A stretch of 64,000 nt of DNA from Allopontixanthobacter confluentis. Lineage in GTDB: Bacteria; Pseudomonadota; Alphaproteobacteria; Sphingomonadales; Sphingomonadaceae. Shown piece after piece: positions 7,585 through 16,867 of the stretch. Numbering within the stretch: the stretch's first letter is position 1; each line of letters begins with the position of its first letter. A program made the translations under genes and the position numbers. The notes below the pieces were generated by a model. It ran no database searches, was not told where the DNA came from, and saw nothing but the letters and a program-made list of their open reading frames with translations. The DNA is taken from NCBI RefSeq assembly GCF_009827615.1, contig NZ_WTYU01000002.1, forward strand, positions 789,020 to 853,019. The letters are read 5' to 3'.

Positions 7585-8502
7585 ATGCCCGAGAGAATGC
7601 CCCGCCGCGCCCGCACACTGGCAGAGTTCACCGCCGCGCTGGCCGCCATGGCCCCTGATGCGGATGAACTGGCGCAGTTCAGCGCTTACGTCCCGCAGGC
7701 AGGCGATGTCATCATCACCCCCTTTGCCAAATGCGGCACCACCCTGTTGCAGCAGATGTTCCACCAGCTGCGCACCGGCGCTGCCGGCGGCGACATGGAA
7801 TTTGACGATATCAGCCGCGTGGTCCCGTGGATCGAGGAAAGCGTGGGCCTCGGCCTCGATCTGAATGCGCCCCAGCGGGCCATGCCGCGCGGGTTCAAGA
7901 GCCATCTGGCCTATCCCGATCTGCCGCCTGGCCTGCGCTACATCGTCGCCCTGCGCGACCCGGTGGCGGCGTTCATGTCGTTCTACCATTTCATGGAAGG
8001 GTGGTTTTTCGAACCCGGCACCATCACGCCGGAAGAATTCCTGCCCGGCTGGGAAAATGGCGGGCCCAACCAGCGCAATTATTCCGCCCATCTGCTCAGT
8101 TGGTGGGCGCGGCGGGCAGAGGCGGACACATTGCTGATGAGCTATGACGGCATCGTGGCGCACAAGCCCGCCGCCATCCGTGCCATGGCGCAATTTTGCG
8201 ATATTGCGCTGGATGATGCGCTGCTGGGCCTGGTGGAACATCGCACCAGCCGTGCCTACATGGCGCAGCACGCAGACCGGTTTGACGATGCGTTGCAGCG
8301 CATCCGCAGCGAAACGCATGGCGGACTGCCCGCAGGCAGCCAGACTGCCAAGGTCAGCTTCCGCGCAGATGGCAGCGCCCGCGAAAAAACCGCCACCCCA
8401 GCCAGCGTGACGCAGCACATCACCGCCATGTGGGAAAAGGACATTGCCCTTGTGACCGGGCATGCCGATTTCGCCTCGCTCGCAGCAGAGCTGGAAATCT
8501 AG
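7585..8502 (+). CDS. Sulfotransferase domain protein
   Basis: A PAPS-dependent sulfotransferase-like protein of 305 residues from ATG 7585. The 5'-phosphosulfate loop is clear near residue 45 (PFAKCGTTLLQQMF), followed by the later motif LRDPVAAFMSFYHFMEGWFF that binds the 3'-phosphate. The substrate is unknown. Relatives in this group act on small hydroxylated molecules or glycolipids. An upstream ATG at 7558 would lie inside the probable promoter and was rejected. The next ATG at 7597 is also possible. Confidence 0.85.
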   Translation: MPERMPRRARTLAEFTAALAAMAPDADELAQFSAYVPQAGDVIITPFAKCGTTLLQQMFHQLRTGAAGGDMEFDDISRVVPWIEESVGLGLDLNAPQRAMPRGFKSHLAYPDLPPGLRYIVALRDPVAAFMSFYHFMEGWFFEPGTITPEEFLPGWENGGPNQRNYSAHLLSWWARRAEADTLLMSYDGIVAHKPAAIRAMAQFCDIALDDALLGLVEHRTSRAYMAQHADRFDDALQRIRSETHGGLPAGSQTAKVSFRADGSAREKTATPASVTQHITAMWEKDIALVTGHADFASLAAELEI

Positions 8503-8583
8503 CGTGCTATGCGCTTTCCACTACCCGCATGAGCCGCTAAACGCGCCGCATAACGCGCCACAACACGCTAAGGACGCTGCATC

Positions 8584-9492
8584 ATGAGCACCAGCCCGCC
8601 CCGGACTGACGACACCAAATTCCTGGCCAAGGCGGAAACGCTGATCGAGGCGCTGCCTTATTTCCAGCGCTACAAGGGCCGCACTTTCGTGGTGAAATAC
8701 GGCGGACACGCCATGGGCGACCCCAAGGCCGCGCGCGAATTTGCAGAAGACATCGTGCTGCTGAAAGCAGTCGGCATCAACCCGGTGGTGGTTCACGGCG
8801 GCGGCCCGCAAATCGGTGCAATGCTGAAACGGCTGGGCGTGGAAAGCAGCTTCGTCGATGGATTGCGCGTGACGGACAAGGCCACTGCCGAAATTGCCGA
8901 AATGGTCCTGTCAGGCGCGATCAACAAGGAACTGGTCGGCTGGATTGCGGCCGCGGGCGGCAAGGCCATCGGCATTTCGGGCAAGGATGGCGGGCTGGTC
9001 ACGGCCACCAAGGTTGAACGCACCACCAAAGACCCGGAAAGCAATATCGAACGCGTGGTCGATCTGGGCTTTGTCGGGGAACCATCCGAAGTGGACACCA
9101 CCATTCTCGACACCGCCAGCGCGGCAGGGATGATCCCCGTGGTTGCGCCCATTGGCGCGGGCAAGGATGGCCATACATATAATATCAACGCCGACACCAT
9201 GGCCGGCGCTATTGCTGCTGCTCTTGGCGCGGCGCGCCTGTTCCTGCTGACCGATGTGAAGGGTGTGCTGGACAAGGACGGCGAGTTGGTCACCGATCTT
9301 GACCCGGCGGCCATCCAGAAATTGCGCGAAGAAGGCGCGATTACCGGCGGCATGATCCCCAAACTGGAAACCTGTGTGCAGGCAGTGGAAGCAGGCTGCG
9401 AGGCCGCCGTGGTGCTGGATGGGCGTGTGCCCCATGCGATGCTGCTGGAATTCTTCACCTCGCACGGTGCGGGCACGCTGATCCGCGCATGA
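8584..9492 (+). CDS. argB: Acetylglutamate kinase
   Basis: Phosphorylates N-acetyl-L-glutamate with ATP in arginine synthesis. At 302 residues it has the usual amino-acid-kinase landmarks: [10 protein letters not shown] with the phosphate-binding Lys and glycines, [36 protein letters not shown], and [10 protein letters not shown] with the regulatory and substrate-binding Lys. Its stop codon overlaps the start of the following lipoprotein gene (ATGA), suggesting a shared transcript. Confidence 0.97.
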   Translation: MSTSPPRTDDTKFLAKAETLIEALPYFQRYKGRTFVVKYGGHAMGDPKAAREFAEDIVLLKAVGINPVVVHGGGPQIGAMLKRLGVESSFVDGLRVTDKATAEIAEMVLSGAINKELVGWIAAAGGKAIGISGKDGGLVTATKVERTTKDPESNIERVVDLGFVGEPSEVDTTILDTASAAGMIPVVAPIGAGKDGHTYNINADTMAGAIAAALGAARLFLLTDVKGVLDKDGELVTDLDPAAIQKLREEGAITGGMIPKLETCVQAVEAGCEAAVVLDGRVPHAMLLEFFTSHGAGTLIRA

Positions 9493-10094
9493 CGATGCGG
9501 GCGGCTTTCCTGTTGCCGCTGCCGCTGCCGCTGCTGGTGCTGGCGCTGGCGTCCTGCGGGCAGAATTCTGTCGCGCCGCCGCCTGATGTGCAGCAGCCAG
9601 AAACGGCGCAGCCACGGATGGCGGAAACTCCTCCGCAAACGCCGCCTTCGCCGCCGCCCCCACCTCCGCCACCTCCGCCACCTCCGGCAATCATGCTGGA
9701 TATCGGCGCAGTGGACAGCACGGATTGTGGCCGCGTCCTGCGCTATTATGCGACCGCGCTGCACGCTCGCCTGTTTCCCGCCGCATCACGTATCTGGCCA
9801 GCCCAAAGCGGTGTGGATGGGACTGTGCTACAGCAGCGCTATGCAGATTATCGTTCCATCGACTTGCAGATTGGCAAGCTGAGCGTGGAAGGGGCCGCGG
9901 GTTCGCTGTTCTGCGAAGCGCAGGTCACGCTGCTGGAAGCTGCAGGCACGGGGCGCGCGCCGCAGCGCGGTGTCATCACCCTGCGCCGCGTCAACGATGT
10001 GCCCGGTGCCACAGCGCAGCAACGCCGCTGGACCATCAGGCAGAGCACTTTGGGCGAAGATGTGGCGGGCGCTGATCGGCCTCCGCCGCGATAA
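9489..10094 (+). CDS. Proline-rich lipoprotein of unknown function
   Basis: A 201-residue protein with a lipoprotein signal (hydrophobic leucines and a lipobox LALASC at about residues 14-19). An almost pure Pro-Pro-Pro linker at residues 50-68 is encoded by CCACCTCCG-type repeats. A C-terminal globular part of about 130 residues contains three Cys. The start codon overlaps the argB stop. Domain not recognised. The proline stretch may span part of the periplasm, and its translation would be expected to need EF-P. Confidence 0.7.
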   Translation: MTMRAAFLLPLPLPLLVLALASCGQNSVAPPPDVQQPETAQPRMAETPPQTPPSPPPPPPPPPPPPAIMLDIGAVDSTDCGRVLRYYATALHARLFPAASRIWPAQSGVDGTVLQQRYADYRSIDLQIGKLSVEGAAGSLFCEAQVTLLEAAGTGRAPQRGVITLRRVNDVPGATAQQRRWTIRQSTLGEDVAGADRPPPR

Positions 10095-10178
10095 TTGCGT
10101 ATTATGCGGTTGATACAGTTACGCCCCCTCGGGTAGTGGAGGGGAAATACTCTTTATCCTTCGCCGAAAGGACGTCCA

Positions 10179-10466
10179 TTGGGCCTGATAATCGACATAG
10201 TTTCCATGCTGATCAACGTGCTTGTCATGCTGATTATCGTGCAGTTCATCATCGGATTGCTGTTTGCCTTCAACGTGGTCAATTCCAGCAATGATTTTCT
10301 TCAGCAGATTTACCGCTCGATCAATTCCCTGCTGGAACCGGTTCTGAACCCGATTCGGAAGATACTTCCGGCAACCGGCGCGATTGACTTCTCGCCGCTG
10401 GTTCTGATTCTGGGGCTGCAGATTTTCATGCGGATTCTGGTCGAAGTGGCCATTGCAACATCATGA
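10179..10466 (+). CDS. YggT family membrane protein
   Basis: A 95-residue protein with two membrane segments flanking the conserved YggT core: [14 protein letters not shown], then [20 protein letters not shown] and [15 protein letters not shown]. The family is linked to osmotic shock and to membrane protein assembly, but its role is not settled. The start is TTG 10179, supported by GAAAGGA about seven bases upstream; an ATG start would truncate the first helix. The stop overlaps the folD start by four bases. Confidence 0.88.
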   Translation: MGLIIDIVSMLINVLVMLIIVQFIIGLLFAFNVVNSSNDFLQQIYRSINSLLEPVLNPIRKILPATGAIDFSPLVLILGLQIFMRILVEVAIATS

Positions 10467-11356
10467 CCGCTGAACTGATAGACGGCAAAGCCTTCGCGCT
10501 TTCCCTGCGCGAAAAGGTCGGCGAAATTGCCGCTGCCTTTGAGAAAAAGGCTGGGCGCAAGGCGGGCCTCGCCGTGGTGCTGGTGGGGGATGATCCGGCC
10601 AGTCAGGTCTATGTCAGGTCCAAGGGCAAGGCGACGGTGGCTGCCCATATGGAAAGTTTCGAACATCGTCTGCCGGATGATGTTTCCAATGAAACGCTGA
10701 TGGCGCTGGTGAAGCAGCTTAATGATGATCCGGCGGTTGATGGCATTCTGGTGCAATTGCCGCTGCCAGCGCATCTGGACGAACAATCGATTATCGCTGC
10801 GATTTCGCCGGACAAGGATGTTGACGGGTTTCATGTCATCAATGCGGGCAGGCTGTCAGTGGGGCAGCCAGGGTTCGTGCCGTGTACGCCGCTGGGCTGC
10901 ATGATGCTGCTGTCAGACCGGCTGGGCGATCTTTCGGGGCTGGACGCGGTGGTTATCGGCCGTTCGAACATTGTCGGAAAACCCATGGCGCAGCTGTTGC
11001 TGGACGCCAATGCCACGGTCACGATTGCGCATAGCCGCACGAAAAACCTGGCTGACGTGGTGCGCCGTGCCGATATCGTAGTGGCGGCTGTGGGCCGGCC
11101 CGAGATGATCGGCAAGGACTGGATCAAGCCGGGGGCCACCGTCATTGATGTCGGCATCAACCGTGTGCCCGGCTCTGAAGAAGGCAAGACCAGGCTGGTG
11201 GGCGACGTGGCGTTTGACGAAGCAGCTGAAGTGGCCGGTGCGATCACGCCTGTGCCGGGCGGTGTTGGCCCAATGACCATCGCGGTGCTGCTGCGCAATA
11301 CGCTGGTGGCGGCACACCGCAATGCGGGCTTCGAACTTGCCGCTGGTGCGCTTTGA
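10463..11356 (+). CDS. folD: Bifunctional methylenetetrahydrofolate dehydrogenase/cyclohydrolase
   Basis: Interconverts 5,10-methylene-, methenyl- and 10-formyl-tetrahydrofolate with NADP. The 297-residue protein shows [17 protein letters not shown] (with the Tyr-x-x-x-Lys catalytic pair), [29 protein letters not shown] (NADP site) and [10 protein letters not shown]. It is translationally coupled to the YggT gene before it and to the lipoprotein gene after it. Confidence 0.97.
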   Translation: MTAELIDGKAFALSLREKVGEIAAAFEKKAGRKAGLAVVLVGDDPASQVYVRSKGKATVAAHMESFEHRLPDDVSNETLMALVKQLNDDPAVDGILVQLPLPAHLDEQSIIAAISPDKDVDGFHVINAGRLSVGQPGFVPCTPLGCMMLLSDRLGDLSGLDAVVIGRSNIVGKPMAQLLLDANATVTIAHSRTKNLADVVRRADIVVAAVGRPEMIGKDWIKPGATVIDVGINRVPGSEEGKTRLVGDVAFDEAAEVAGAITPVPGGVGPMTIAVLLRNTLVAAHRNAGFELAAGAL

Positions 11357-12051
11357 CGTCGGCGTTCAGATTTCTGCTGGCCTGCAGTCTGGCTGCATCG
11401 CTGGCGGCCTGTGCCGGAGGGCAGCGGAACATTGGTCCACGCCTTGCGCCCGTTGCCAACCCCAGTGCCGTCATCGCGACGGAACTCGCCTTTGCGCGGG
11501 CCGCACGCGAACAGGGGCAGTGGACTGCCTTTCGCCAATTCGCGACCGACAATGCGCTGCTGTTCGGCACGAATGGCGCGTTCGAGGCGCAACCATGGCT
11601 GAAAAAACAGGCAGATCCCGCGCAGGCAGTGGTGTGGCAGCCATTTGCCGTATGGAGCAGCTGCGACGGATCGCTGGCAGCCACCAGTGGCGGCTATCGG
11701 GAGCCGGAAGGCGCCACCGGACATTTCTATACCGTGTGGGAACGGCAGGACAACGGCACGTATAAGTGGATCTTTGATTTCGGCATACCAACGCCGCTCG
11801 CCCCGGCGGAACCTGACAGCATTTCCGCCAGTATCGCCAATTGCAAACTGGCCGACAAGGCAGTGGCGGCAGACCCTGCGCTCAGCCTGCGGTATTCCGC
11901 CGACAAAACCTTGGCCTGGGCATTTCAAATGGCTGATCACACAGTTGGTCACAAGGCTGGAAATGGGACGCGCACGCTGTATGTGTGGGCTGCGGGTGAA
12001 AACGTCATGACGCTGGTGCTCGAAGCCGCCGCCAACCCGATTGCAGAGTAA
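11353..12051 (+). CDS. Lipoprotein with SnoaL/DUF4440-like domain
   Basis: A 232-residue predicted lipoprotein: basic start, hydrophobic core and lipobox LAACAGG at about residues 19-25. The mature part begins with helices ([18 protein letters not shown]) and continues to [15 protein letters not shown] and [17 protein letters not shown]. The latter block is typical of NTF2/SnoaL-like DUF4440 proteins. The start is TTG 11353, overlapping the folD stop. Ligand or enzymatic role unknown. Confidence 0.7.
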   Translation: MTSAFRFLLACSLAASLAACAGGQRNIGPRLAPVANPSAVIATELAFARAAREQGQWTAFRQFATDNALLFGTNGAFEAQPWLKKQADPAQAVVWQPFAVWSSCDGSLAATSGGYREPEGATGHFYTVWERQDNGTYKWIFDFGIPTPLAPAEPDSISASIANCKLADKAVAADPALSLRYSADKTLAWAFQMADHTVGHKAGNGTRTLYVWAAGENVMTLVLEAAANPIAE

Positions 12052-12054
12052 GCC

Positions 12055-12678
12055 ATGCTAGAATTGTTCTTTTCAGCCTTTGTCACGCTGTTTGTGATTA
12101 TCGACCCGCCGGGCTGCGCGCCCATTTATGCGGGGCTGACACAGAAGGCCAATGCCGCGCAGCGCCGGTCCATGGCCATCCGCGCCACAGTCATTGCCAC
12201 TGGCATCCTGCTGTTTTTCGCGGTGCTGGGCGAAGAAGTGCTGGGCGCGCTGCATATTGAACTGGATGCCTTCCGCATTGCAGGCGGCATTATGCTGTTC
12301 CTCATCGCGCTGGAAATGGTGTTTGAAAAACGCACCCAGCGGCGCGAAGACCGTGCGGAAAAGGTCCGCTCGACCCCTGAAATAGAAGATGTGGCGGTGT
12401 TCCCCATGGCGATGCCGATGCTGGCAGGGCCGGGCGGCATCGCATCCATCATGTTGTTGATGGCGCGCGCTGAAGGGATCGAGGAGACATTCGTCATTCT
12501 GGCGGCGCTGGCGGCAGTGATGGTGTTGACGCTGCTTGCGCTGCTGGCAGCAGCCCCTTTGATGCGGCTGTTTGGATCGCAGTTTGAAGCGGTCCTGACG
12601 CGTCTGCTCGGTGTCGTTCTGGCAGCGCTTGCCGCGCAGTTTGTGATCAACGGATTGCGCGGAACATTCGGGCTTTAA
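12055..12678 (+). CDS. MarC-family integral membrane protein
   Basis: A 207-residue protein with six predicted helices. It starts LFFSAFVTLFVIIDPPGCAPIYAGLT, the characteristic MarC beginning, and contains FRIAGGIMLFLIALEMVF and PMAMPMLAGPGGIASIMLL in the two pseudo-repeats. Family members were once linked to multiple antibiotic resistance, but the transport function is unproven. It starts three bases after the preceding stop and is last in the argB-folD run. Confidence 0.9.
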   Translation: MLELFFSAFVTLFVIIDPPGCAPIYAGLTQKANAAQRRSMAIRATVIATGILLFFAVLGEEVLGALHIELDAFRIAGGIMLFLIALEMVFEKRTQRREDRAEKVRSTPEIEDVAVFPMAMPMLAGPGGIASIMLLMARAEGIEETFVILAALAAVMVLTLLALLAAAPLMRLFGSQFEAVLTRLLGVVLAALAAQFVINGLRGTFGL

Positions 12679-12696
12679 CGCACGGTCAGTTCACGT

Positions 12697-13308
12697 TTAC
12701 TGCAGCGTTACCCGGTCATCATCGCTGTCCCGGCGACTGAAAAACTGCATCAACTGGACCAGCAATTCGCATCTTGTGCGCAGATCGTCCGCTTCCAGCA
12801 ACGCCTGCTTGGCGGCGGGGTCAAACGGGGCAATCTGGGATACGCCATTGATGAGAGCCATATCATCCAGCCGGGCCACGGAATCCCAATCAACGCTGTA
12901 GCTTTGCGTATCGGCAAATTTCTTTGCTTCACGTTCAAAACTCGCGCGTTCGATGCTGCTCAGCACTTCGTCGTCGTCATCCTCAAGCAGTTCGGCTTCC
13001 ACTTGGCGGAACGGGGTGCTGACATCCAGTTCGCGCAGGACGCGAAAGCGCTGCTCGCCTTCCAGCACCAAGTTGAACCGCCCATCATCCAGCGCTTCGA
13101 ATTCGCCGATGCGCCCCACGCAGCCCACTTCGAACAGCGGTGCGCCTTCCTCGGGCCGTTGCGGCTGGATCATGGCGATCCGCCGGTCGCGGGCCAGCGC
13201 ATCGCTGGCCAGCGCGCGATAACGCGGCTCGAACAGATGCAGCGGCAATTGCAGCCCGGGCAGCAGAATGGTGCCGGTAAGGGGGAAAATGGACAGGCGT
13301 TTGGCCAT
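12697..13308 (-). CDS. Lon N-terminal (substrate-binding) domain protein
   Basis: A 203-residue protein made only of the Lon N-terminal/PUA-like domain: LSIFPLTGTILLPGLQLPLHLFEPRYRAL near the start, then VGCVGRIGEFE and a charged helical tail. It lacks the AAA and protease domains of Lon, so it is a stand-alone domain whose role is unknown. ATG 13308 lies four bases after the stop of the thioredoxin-like gene, so the two form an operon. A longer frame upstream would overlap that gene and was rejected. Confidence 0.85.
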   Translation of the reverse strand: MAKRLSIFPLTGTILLPGLQLPLHLFEPRYRALASDALARDRRIAMIQPQRPEEGAPLFEVGCVGRIGEFEALDDGRFNLVLEGEQRFRVLRELDVSTPFRQVEAELLEDDDDEVLSSIERASFEREAKKFADTQSYSVDWDSVARLDDMALINGVSQIAPFDPAAKQALLEADDLRTRCELLVQLMQFFSRRDSDDDRVTLQ

Positions 13309-13312
13309 CAGG

Positions 13313-14230
13313 TCAGCCGAACAATATCTTGGACAGGCGGCGGCGCGTGGCAACCACCCAGGCATCCTCAAGGCCGACAGCCTCGAAAATCTGCAGCAGC
13401 TTTGCCTTGGCCGCGCCATCGTTCCATTCGCGGTCAGCCTCGATCATGCGGAGCAGGGTATCGGCCGCTTCATCGCGCGAATTACCGGCATAGGCAGCTT
13501 CAGCAAATGCCAGTTGCGCCTCCATGTCGGCCGGGCGTTCTGCAGCAGCGGCGCGCAAAGCCTGCAATTCCCCTTCGTTGACACTGGTGCCGGCCAGTTC
13601 AACCGCGCTGGTAGCGGCCTGTATCAGCGGATCGTCCTGCAATGCAGGGTCCAGCTCTGCCAGTATGGCGCGCGCATCATCAGCATGGCCCAGAGCCACC
13701 AGCGCGCGAACAAGGCCGGCGTGGGCGGCGGCATTATCCGGCACCATTTGAACCACCTGCCCGAAGATGCCTGCGGCCCGCTCCGCATCACCTTCCGCCA
13801 GAACCTGTTCGGCCATGGTGATGAATTCGGTAACATCCTGCTGCGGCGCCGCGCCATCACCAGTGGGATCGACAGGCAGTTTTTCCAGCAACTGGTCCAG
13901 CATCTGCTTAAGCTGGCTTTCCGTGCGTGCCTGCGTCAGGTCAGCCACCGGCTGGCCCTGGAACATGGCATATACCGTGGGGATGGAGCGCACCTGAAAC
14001 TGCGACGCGATGAATTGGTCTTCATCGACATTCACTTTTGCCAGAATCACGCCCTTGTCGGCATATTCTGCCGCCACTTTTTCAAGCACGGGTGTAAGTG
14101 CCTTGCATGGTCCGCACCATTCGGCCCAGAAATCCAGCACGACCAGTTTGGTCATGGACGGTTCGACAATATCTTTCTTGAACCGGTCGACCGCTTTCTG
14201 TTCGTCGATACTAAGACCCATACTGGCCAA
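13313..14230 (-). CDS. Thioredoxin-TPR co-chaperone, YbbN/CnoX-like
   Basis: A 305-residue protein with an N-terminal thioredoxin fold (WAEWCGPCK near residues 36-44, then QVRSIPTVYAMFQGQPV with the cis-proline) and a C-terminal tetratricopeptide region of about 170 residues. The family includes E. coli YbbN/CnoX, which protects proteins during oxidative stress. Here the active site keeps both cysteines (CGPC). The start could be TTG 14230, which has GGGAG six bases upstream, or ATG 14221, fifteen bases from that site; TTG was preferred. It probably shares a transcript with the Lon-domain gene downstream. Confidence 0.9.
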   Translation of the reverse strand: MASMGLSIDEQKAVDRFKKDIVEPSMTKLVVLDFWAEWCGPCKALTPVLEKVAAEYADKGVILAKVNVDEDQFIASQFQVRSIPTVYAMFQGQPVADLTQARTESQLKQMLDQLLEKLPVDPTGDGAAPQQDVTEFITMAEQVLAEGDAERAAGIFGQVVQMVPDNAAAHAGLVRALVALGHADDARAILAELDPALQDDPLIQAATSAVELAGTSVNEGELQALRAAAAERPADMEAQLAFAEAAYAGNSRDEAADTLLRMIEADREWNDGAAKAKLLQIFEAVGLEDAWVVATRRRLSKILFG

Positions 14231-14408
14231 GGCGTGCTCCCATCATCAATTGCTACTGGCTGAATACCCAATGTGGGCCTTTCGGGCGATATGTGAAGGG
14301 CAAAAAGCCCGATCGAAAAAAGGTGCGATTTTCCCCTTGCTAGGTCGCGCGACCGCTGCTAATTGCCCGCCTCCCCACCGAGCCTACGGGCTTTGGAGAG
14401 CATTGTGA

Positions 14409-14483
14409 GCGGGCGTAGCTCAGGGGTAGAGCACAACCTTGCCAAGGTTGGGGTCGGGCGTTCGAATCGCCTCGCCCGCTCCA
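14409..14483 (+). tRNA. tRNA-Gly (GCC)
   Basis: A complete cloverleaf can be drawn. Acceptor arm GCGGGCG pairs with CGCCCGC, the D arm has AGCTCAGGGGTAGAGC, the anticodon stem AACCT/AGGTT encloses TTGCCAA with anticodon GCC, and the T arm has GTTCGAATC. CCA is encoded at 14481-14483. The anticodon reads GGC and GGT glycine codons. Confidence 0.97.
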
Positions 14484-14718
14484 TTTTCTTAAAAACATGA
14501 TTTCCCCCTTGGGGGCCCCGGCGGGCGTTTGCCGGGGCATCTCCGCTGATCTGTTTTGGTTGGGCCATTGCCGGACTTTCACGGAACTCAGCGCGGTTTC
14601 GGTCTTCCAAAGGGCGCGCGGTGCAATCCGTACGCCCGAACCATGCAGTCTGCCCGATTTATGCCTGCACACCGCGATTTGGTGTTGCATCTGCCCAATC
14701 CTGCGCTAACGGGACGAT

Positions 14719-14735
14719 ATGTTGTATCATAAAAT
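14719..14735. promoter_or_regulatory. Candidate Zur box at the start of the TonB receptor gene
   Basis: ATGTTGTATCATAAAAT matches 13 of 16 defined positions of the alphaproteobacterial Zur consensus as I recall it (ATGTTATA-N-TATAACAT). It overlaps the start codon itself, which is unusual for an operator. The functional reading depends on the receptor being zinc-related. Confidence 0.3.
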
Positions 14736-16866
14736 CAAAACTCTGGGGCGCTCGTCCGTTTCCATCTTCGTGCTGTCCGTTCTTTCCATGCCAGCGGTGG
14801 CCGCGGCGCAGGATGCCCCGCCAGCCGGCACGCCAGAGCAGGTCGCCCCCACTTTGGCAGATCAGCAAGCTGACGATGATTTTCATGACCGGCGCAATGA
14901 TTATGCCGGCGAAATTGTCGTCAATGCAGTTGGCCTGACCCAGCTGGACGTGCTGGCCGGCACATCGGTGATGGAAGGGATTGAACTTCAGCGCAGCCTT
15001 GACGGGCAGGTGGGCGAAGTGCTGGCGAAACTGCCGGGCGTTTCTGCCACCAGCTTTTCGCCCGGCGCATCGCGCCCTGTCCTGCGCGGCTTTTCGGGCG
15101 AGCGGGTGCGGGTTCTGGTTGATGGGATTGGCGCGATCGACGTGTCCAACACCTCTGCCGATCATGCCGTGTCAATCGACCCGCTGACTGCCGAACGGAT
15201 CGAGGTTTTGCGCGGCCCTGCCGTCATGTTGTATGGCAGCCAGGCGATTGGCGGCGCGGTCAATGTGATCGACAAGCGCATCCCGTTGCGGCGTTTGAAG
15301 GAGCCTGTCCATATTGATGCGCTGGTTGGCGCCGATACGGCAGCAAACAAGCGTGAAGCCGGCGCTTCTGTCGATTTCCCGCTGGGCGATGCCTTCGCAT
15401 TCCATATCGACGGATCGTACCGGAAAACGGATGATCTTGACGTTCCCGGCTTCACCTATGCCCCGGCATTGCGGGCTGAATTGCTCACCGCGGCGGACCT
15501 TTCGGCAGACCCTGCCGAAGCTGCCGAATTGCGCGATGCTGCTGGCCTGCGCGGAGTGCTGCCCAACAGCGCGACCGAGACTTTCAGCGGCAATGCGGGC
15601 TTTGCCTTCTTTGCCGGCGGCAGCAATCTGGGCGCAGCAATCGGCGTGTATGATACCAATTATGGCATTCCCGGGCGGCCGGGGCCGGGCGCAGAAGATG
15701 ATGTCAGCATCGATCTGCACCAGTTCCGTGCGGATATGCGCGGTGAACTGGCGCTGGGCAGCGGGTTTTTCAAAGGCCTGCAAACCCGCTTCGGCTACAG
15801 CAATTACACCCATACCGAATTTGAAGGCGATGAAGTCGGCACCACTTTCGATGTAAAAGGGTTCGAGGCGCGCGCGCTGCTGGAACAGAACCGGCGCGGA
15901 AGCTGGAGCGGTTCTGTCGGCACGCAATATTACTTCCGCGATTTTGCCGCAGAAGGCGAAGAAGCCTATATTGCGCCCAATCTGACATCGCAGCTGGCAT
16001 TCTTTGCCTTGCAGGAAGTGGGCATCGGACCGGTCCAGCTGGAAGTGGCTGGCCGTTATGAACATGGCCGCGTCGAATCGCAGGCATTGGGGGTCACGCG
16101 CGGGTTCAACAGCCTGTCGGGCGCCGTCAGCCTGGCGCATGAAACCGAAAGCGGCTTGCGCTTTGGCGTCACCGGATCCCACGCGGAACGTGCGCCCAGC
16201 GCGGAAGAACTGTTTTCCAACGGTCCACATATCGCCACCCAGGCATTTGAAGTGGGCGATACCGGCCTGTCAAAAGAACGCGCATTGGGCGCAGAAGCCT
16301 TTGTGCGCGGCAAGATCGGTCTGGCCACCATCAATCTGGCGGTCTTCAAAAGCTGGTTTACCGACTACATCTATCTGGAAGAAACCGGACTGGTCGAAGA
16401 CGGCCTGCCAGTATTCCAATATCTTCAGGGCGATGCCAATTATGCCGGTGTGGAAGGGCAGATCACCCTGCCGCTGATCGATAGCGGCCCGTTCACCCTC
16501 CTCGCCGATATTCGCGGCGATTACATCCGGGCTGAACTGGACGATGGATCGCCGCTGCCGCGCATCCCGCCGCTCAGTCTGCTGGGCGCGCTGGAAGCAC
16601 AAACGGAGCGTGTGGATGTGCGCGCCGAGGTCCAATGGTCGGACAGCCAGAGCAGGCTGGCTCCGTTTGAAACGCCGACTGACAGCTTTACCTTCGTCAA
16701 TGCTTCCATCGCGTGGAAGCCACTGCGCGGCGAGGACAATCTCACCATCATGTTGCAGGCGGAGAATATCTTTGATGCAACGGGCCGCCGCCACGCCAGC
16801 TTCACGAAGGATTTCGTGCCGCTGGCGGGACGCAATTTCAAGATCAGCGCGCGGGCCAGTTTCTGA
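14719..16866 (+). CDS. TonB-dependent outer-membrane receptor, possibly ZnuD-like
   Basis: A 715-residue receptor with a signal peptide (residues 1-31, ending AVAAAQ). The plug domain is at about 70-190, with GEVLAKLPGVSA, RPVLRGFSGERVRVLVDGIG, ERIEVLRGPAVMLYGSQAIGGAVNVID. A beta-barrel follows and ends in Phe (SARASF). It would import a metal complex or similar ligand using TonB energy. The segment VSNTSADHAVSIDPL in the plug resembles zinc-type receptors (ZnuD), and a Zur-like site overlaps the start. No His-rich loops are obvious, so the ligand is uncertain. It is monocistronic and convergent with the next gene, with stops two bases apart. Confidence 0.9.
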   Translation: MLYHKIKTLGRSSVSIFVLSVLSMPAVAAAQDAPPAGTPEQVAPTLADQQADDDFHDRRNDYAGEIVVNAVGLTQLDVLAGTSVMEGIELQRSLDGQVGEVLAKLPGVSATSFSPGASRPVLRGFSGERVRVLVDGIGAIDVSNTSADHAVSIDPLTAERIEVLRGPAVMLYGSQAIGGAVNVIDKRIPLRRLKEPVHIDALVGADTAANKREAGASVDFPLGDAFAFHIDGSYRKTDDLDVPGFTYAPALRAELLTAADLSADPAEAAELRDAAGLRGVLPNSATETFSGNAGFAFFAGGSNLGAAIGVYDTNYGIPGRPGPGAEDDVSIDLHQFRADMRGELALGSGFFKGLQTRFGYSNYTHTEFEGDEVGTTFDVKGFEARALLEQNRRGSWSGSVGTQYYFRDFAAEGEEAYIAPNLTSQLAFFALQEVGIGPVQLEVAGRYEHGRVESQALGVTRGFNSLSGAVSLAHETESGLRFGVTGSHAERAPSAEELFSNGPHIATQAFEVGDTGLSKERALGAEAFVRGKIGLATINLAVFKSWFTDYIYLEETGLVEDGLPVFQYLQGDANYAGVEGQITLPLIDSGPFTLLADIRGDYIRAELDDGSPLPRIPPLSLLGALEAQTERVDVRAEVQWSDSQSRLAPFETPTDSFTFVNASIAWKPLRGEDNLTIMLQAENIFDATGRRHASFTKDFVPLAGRNFKISARASF

Positions 16867-16867
16867 T

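Noticed and set aside
6781-8463. 560-codon minus-strand frame over the thermonuclease and sulfotransferase region
   Set aside because: It is antisense to a clear sulfotransferase and read out of frame across the thermonuclease gene; a GC-rich shadow frame.
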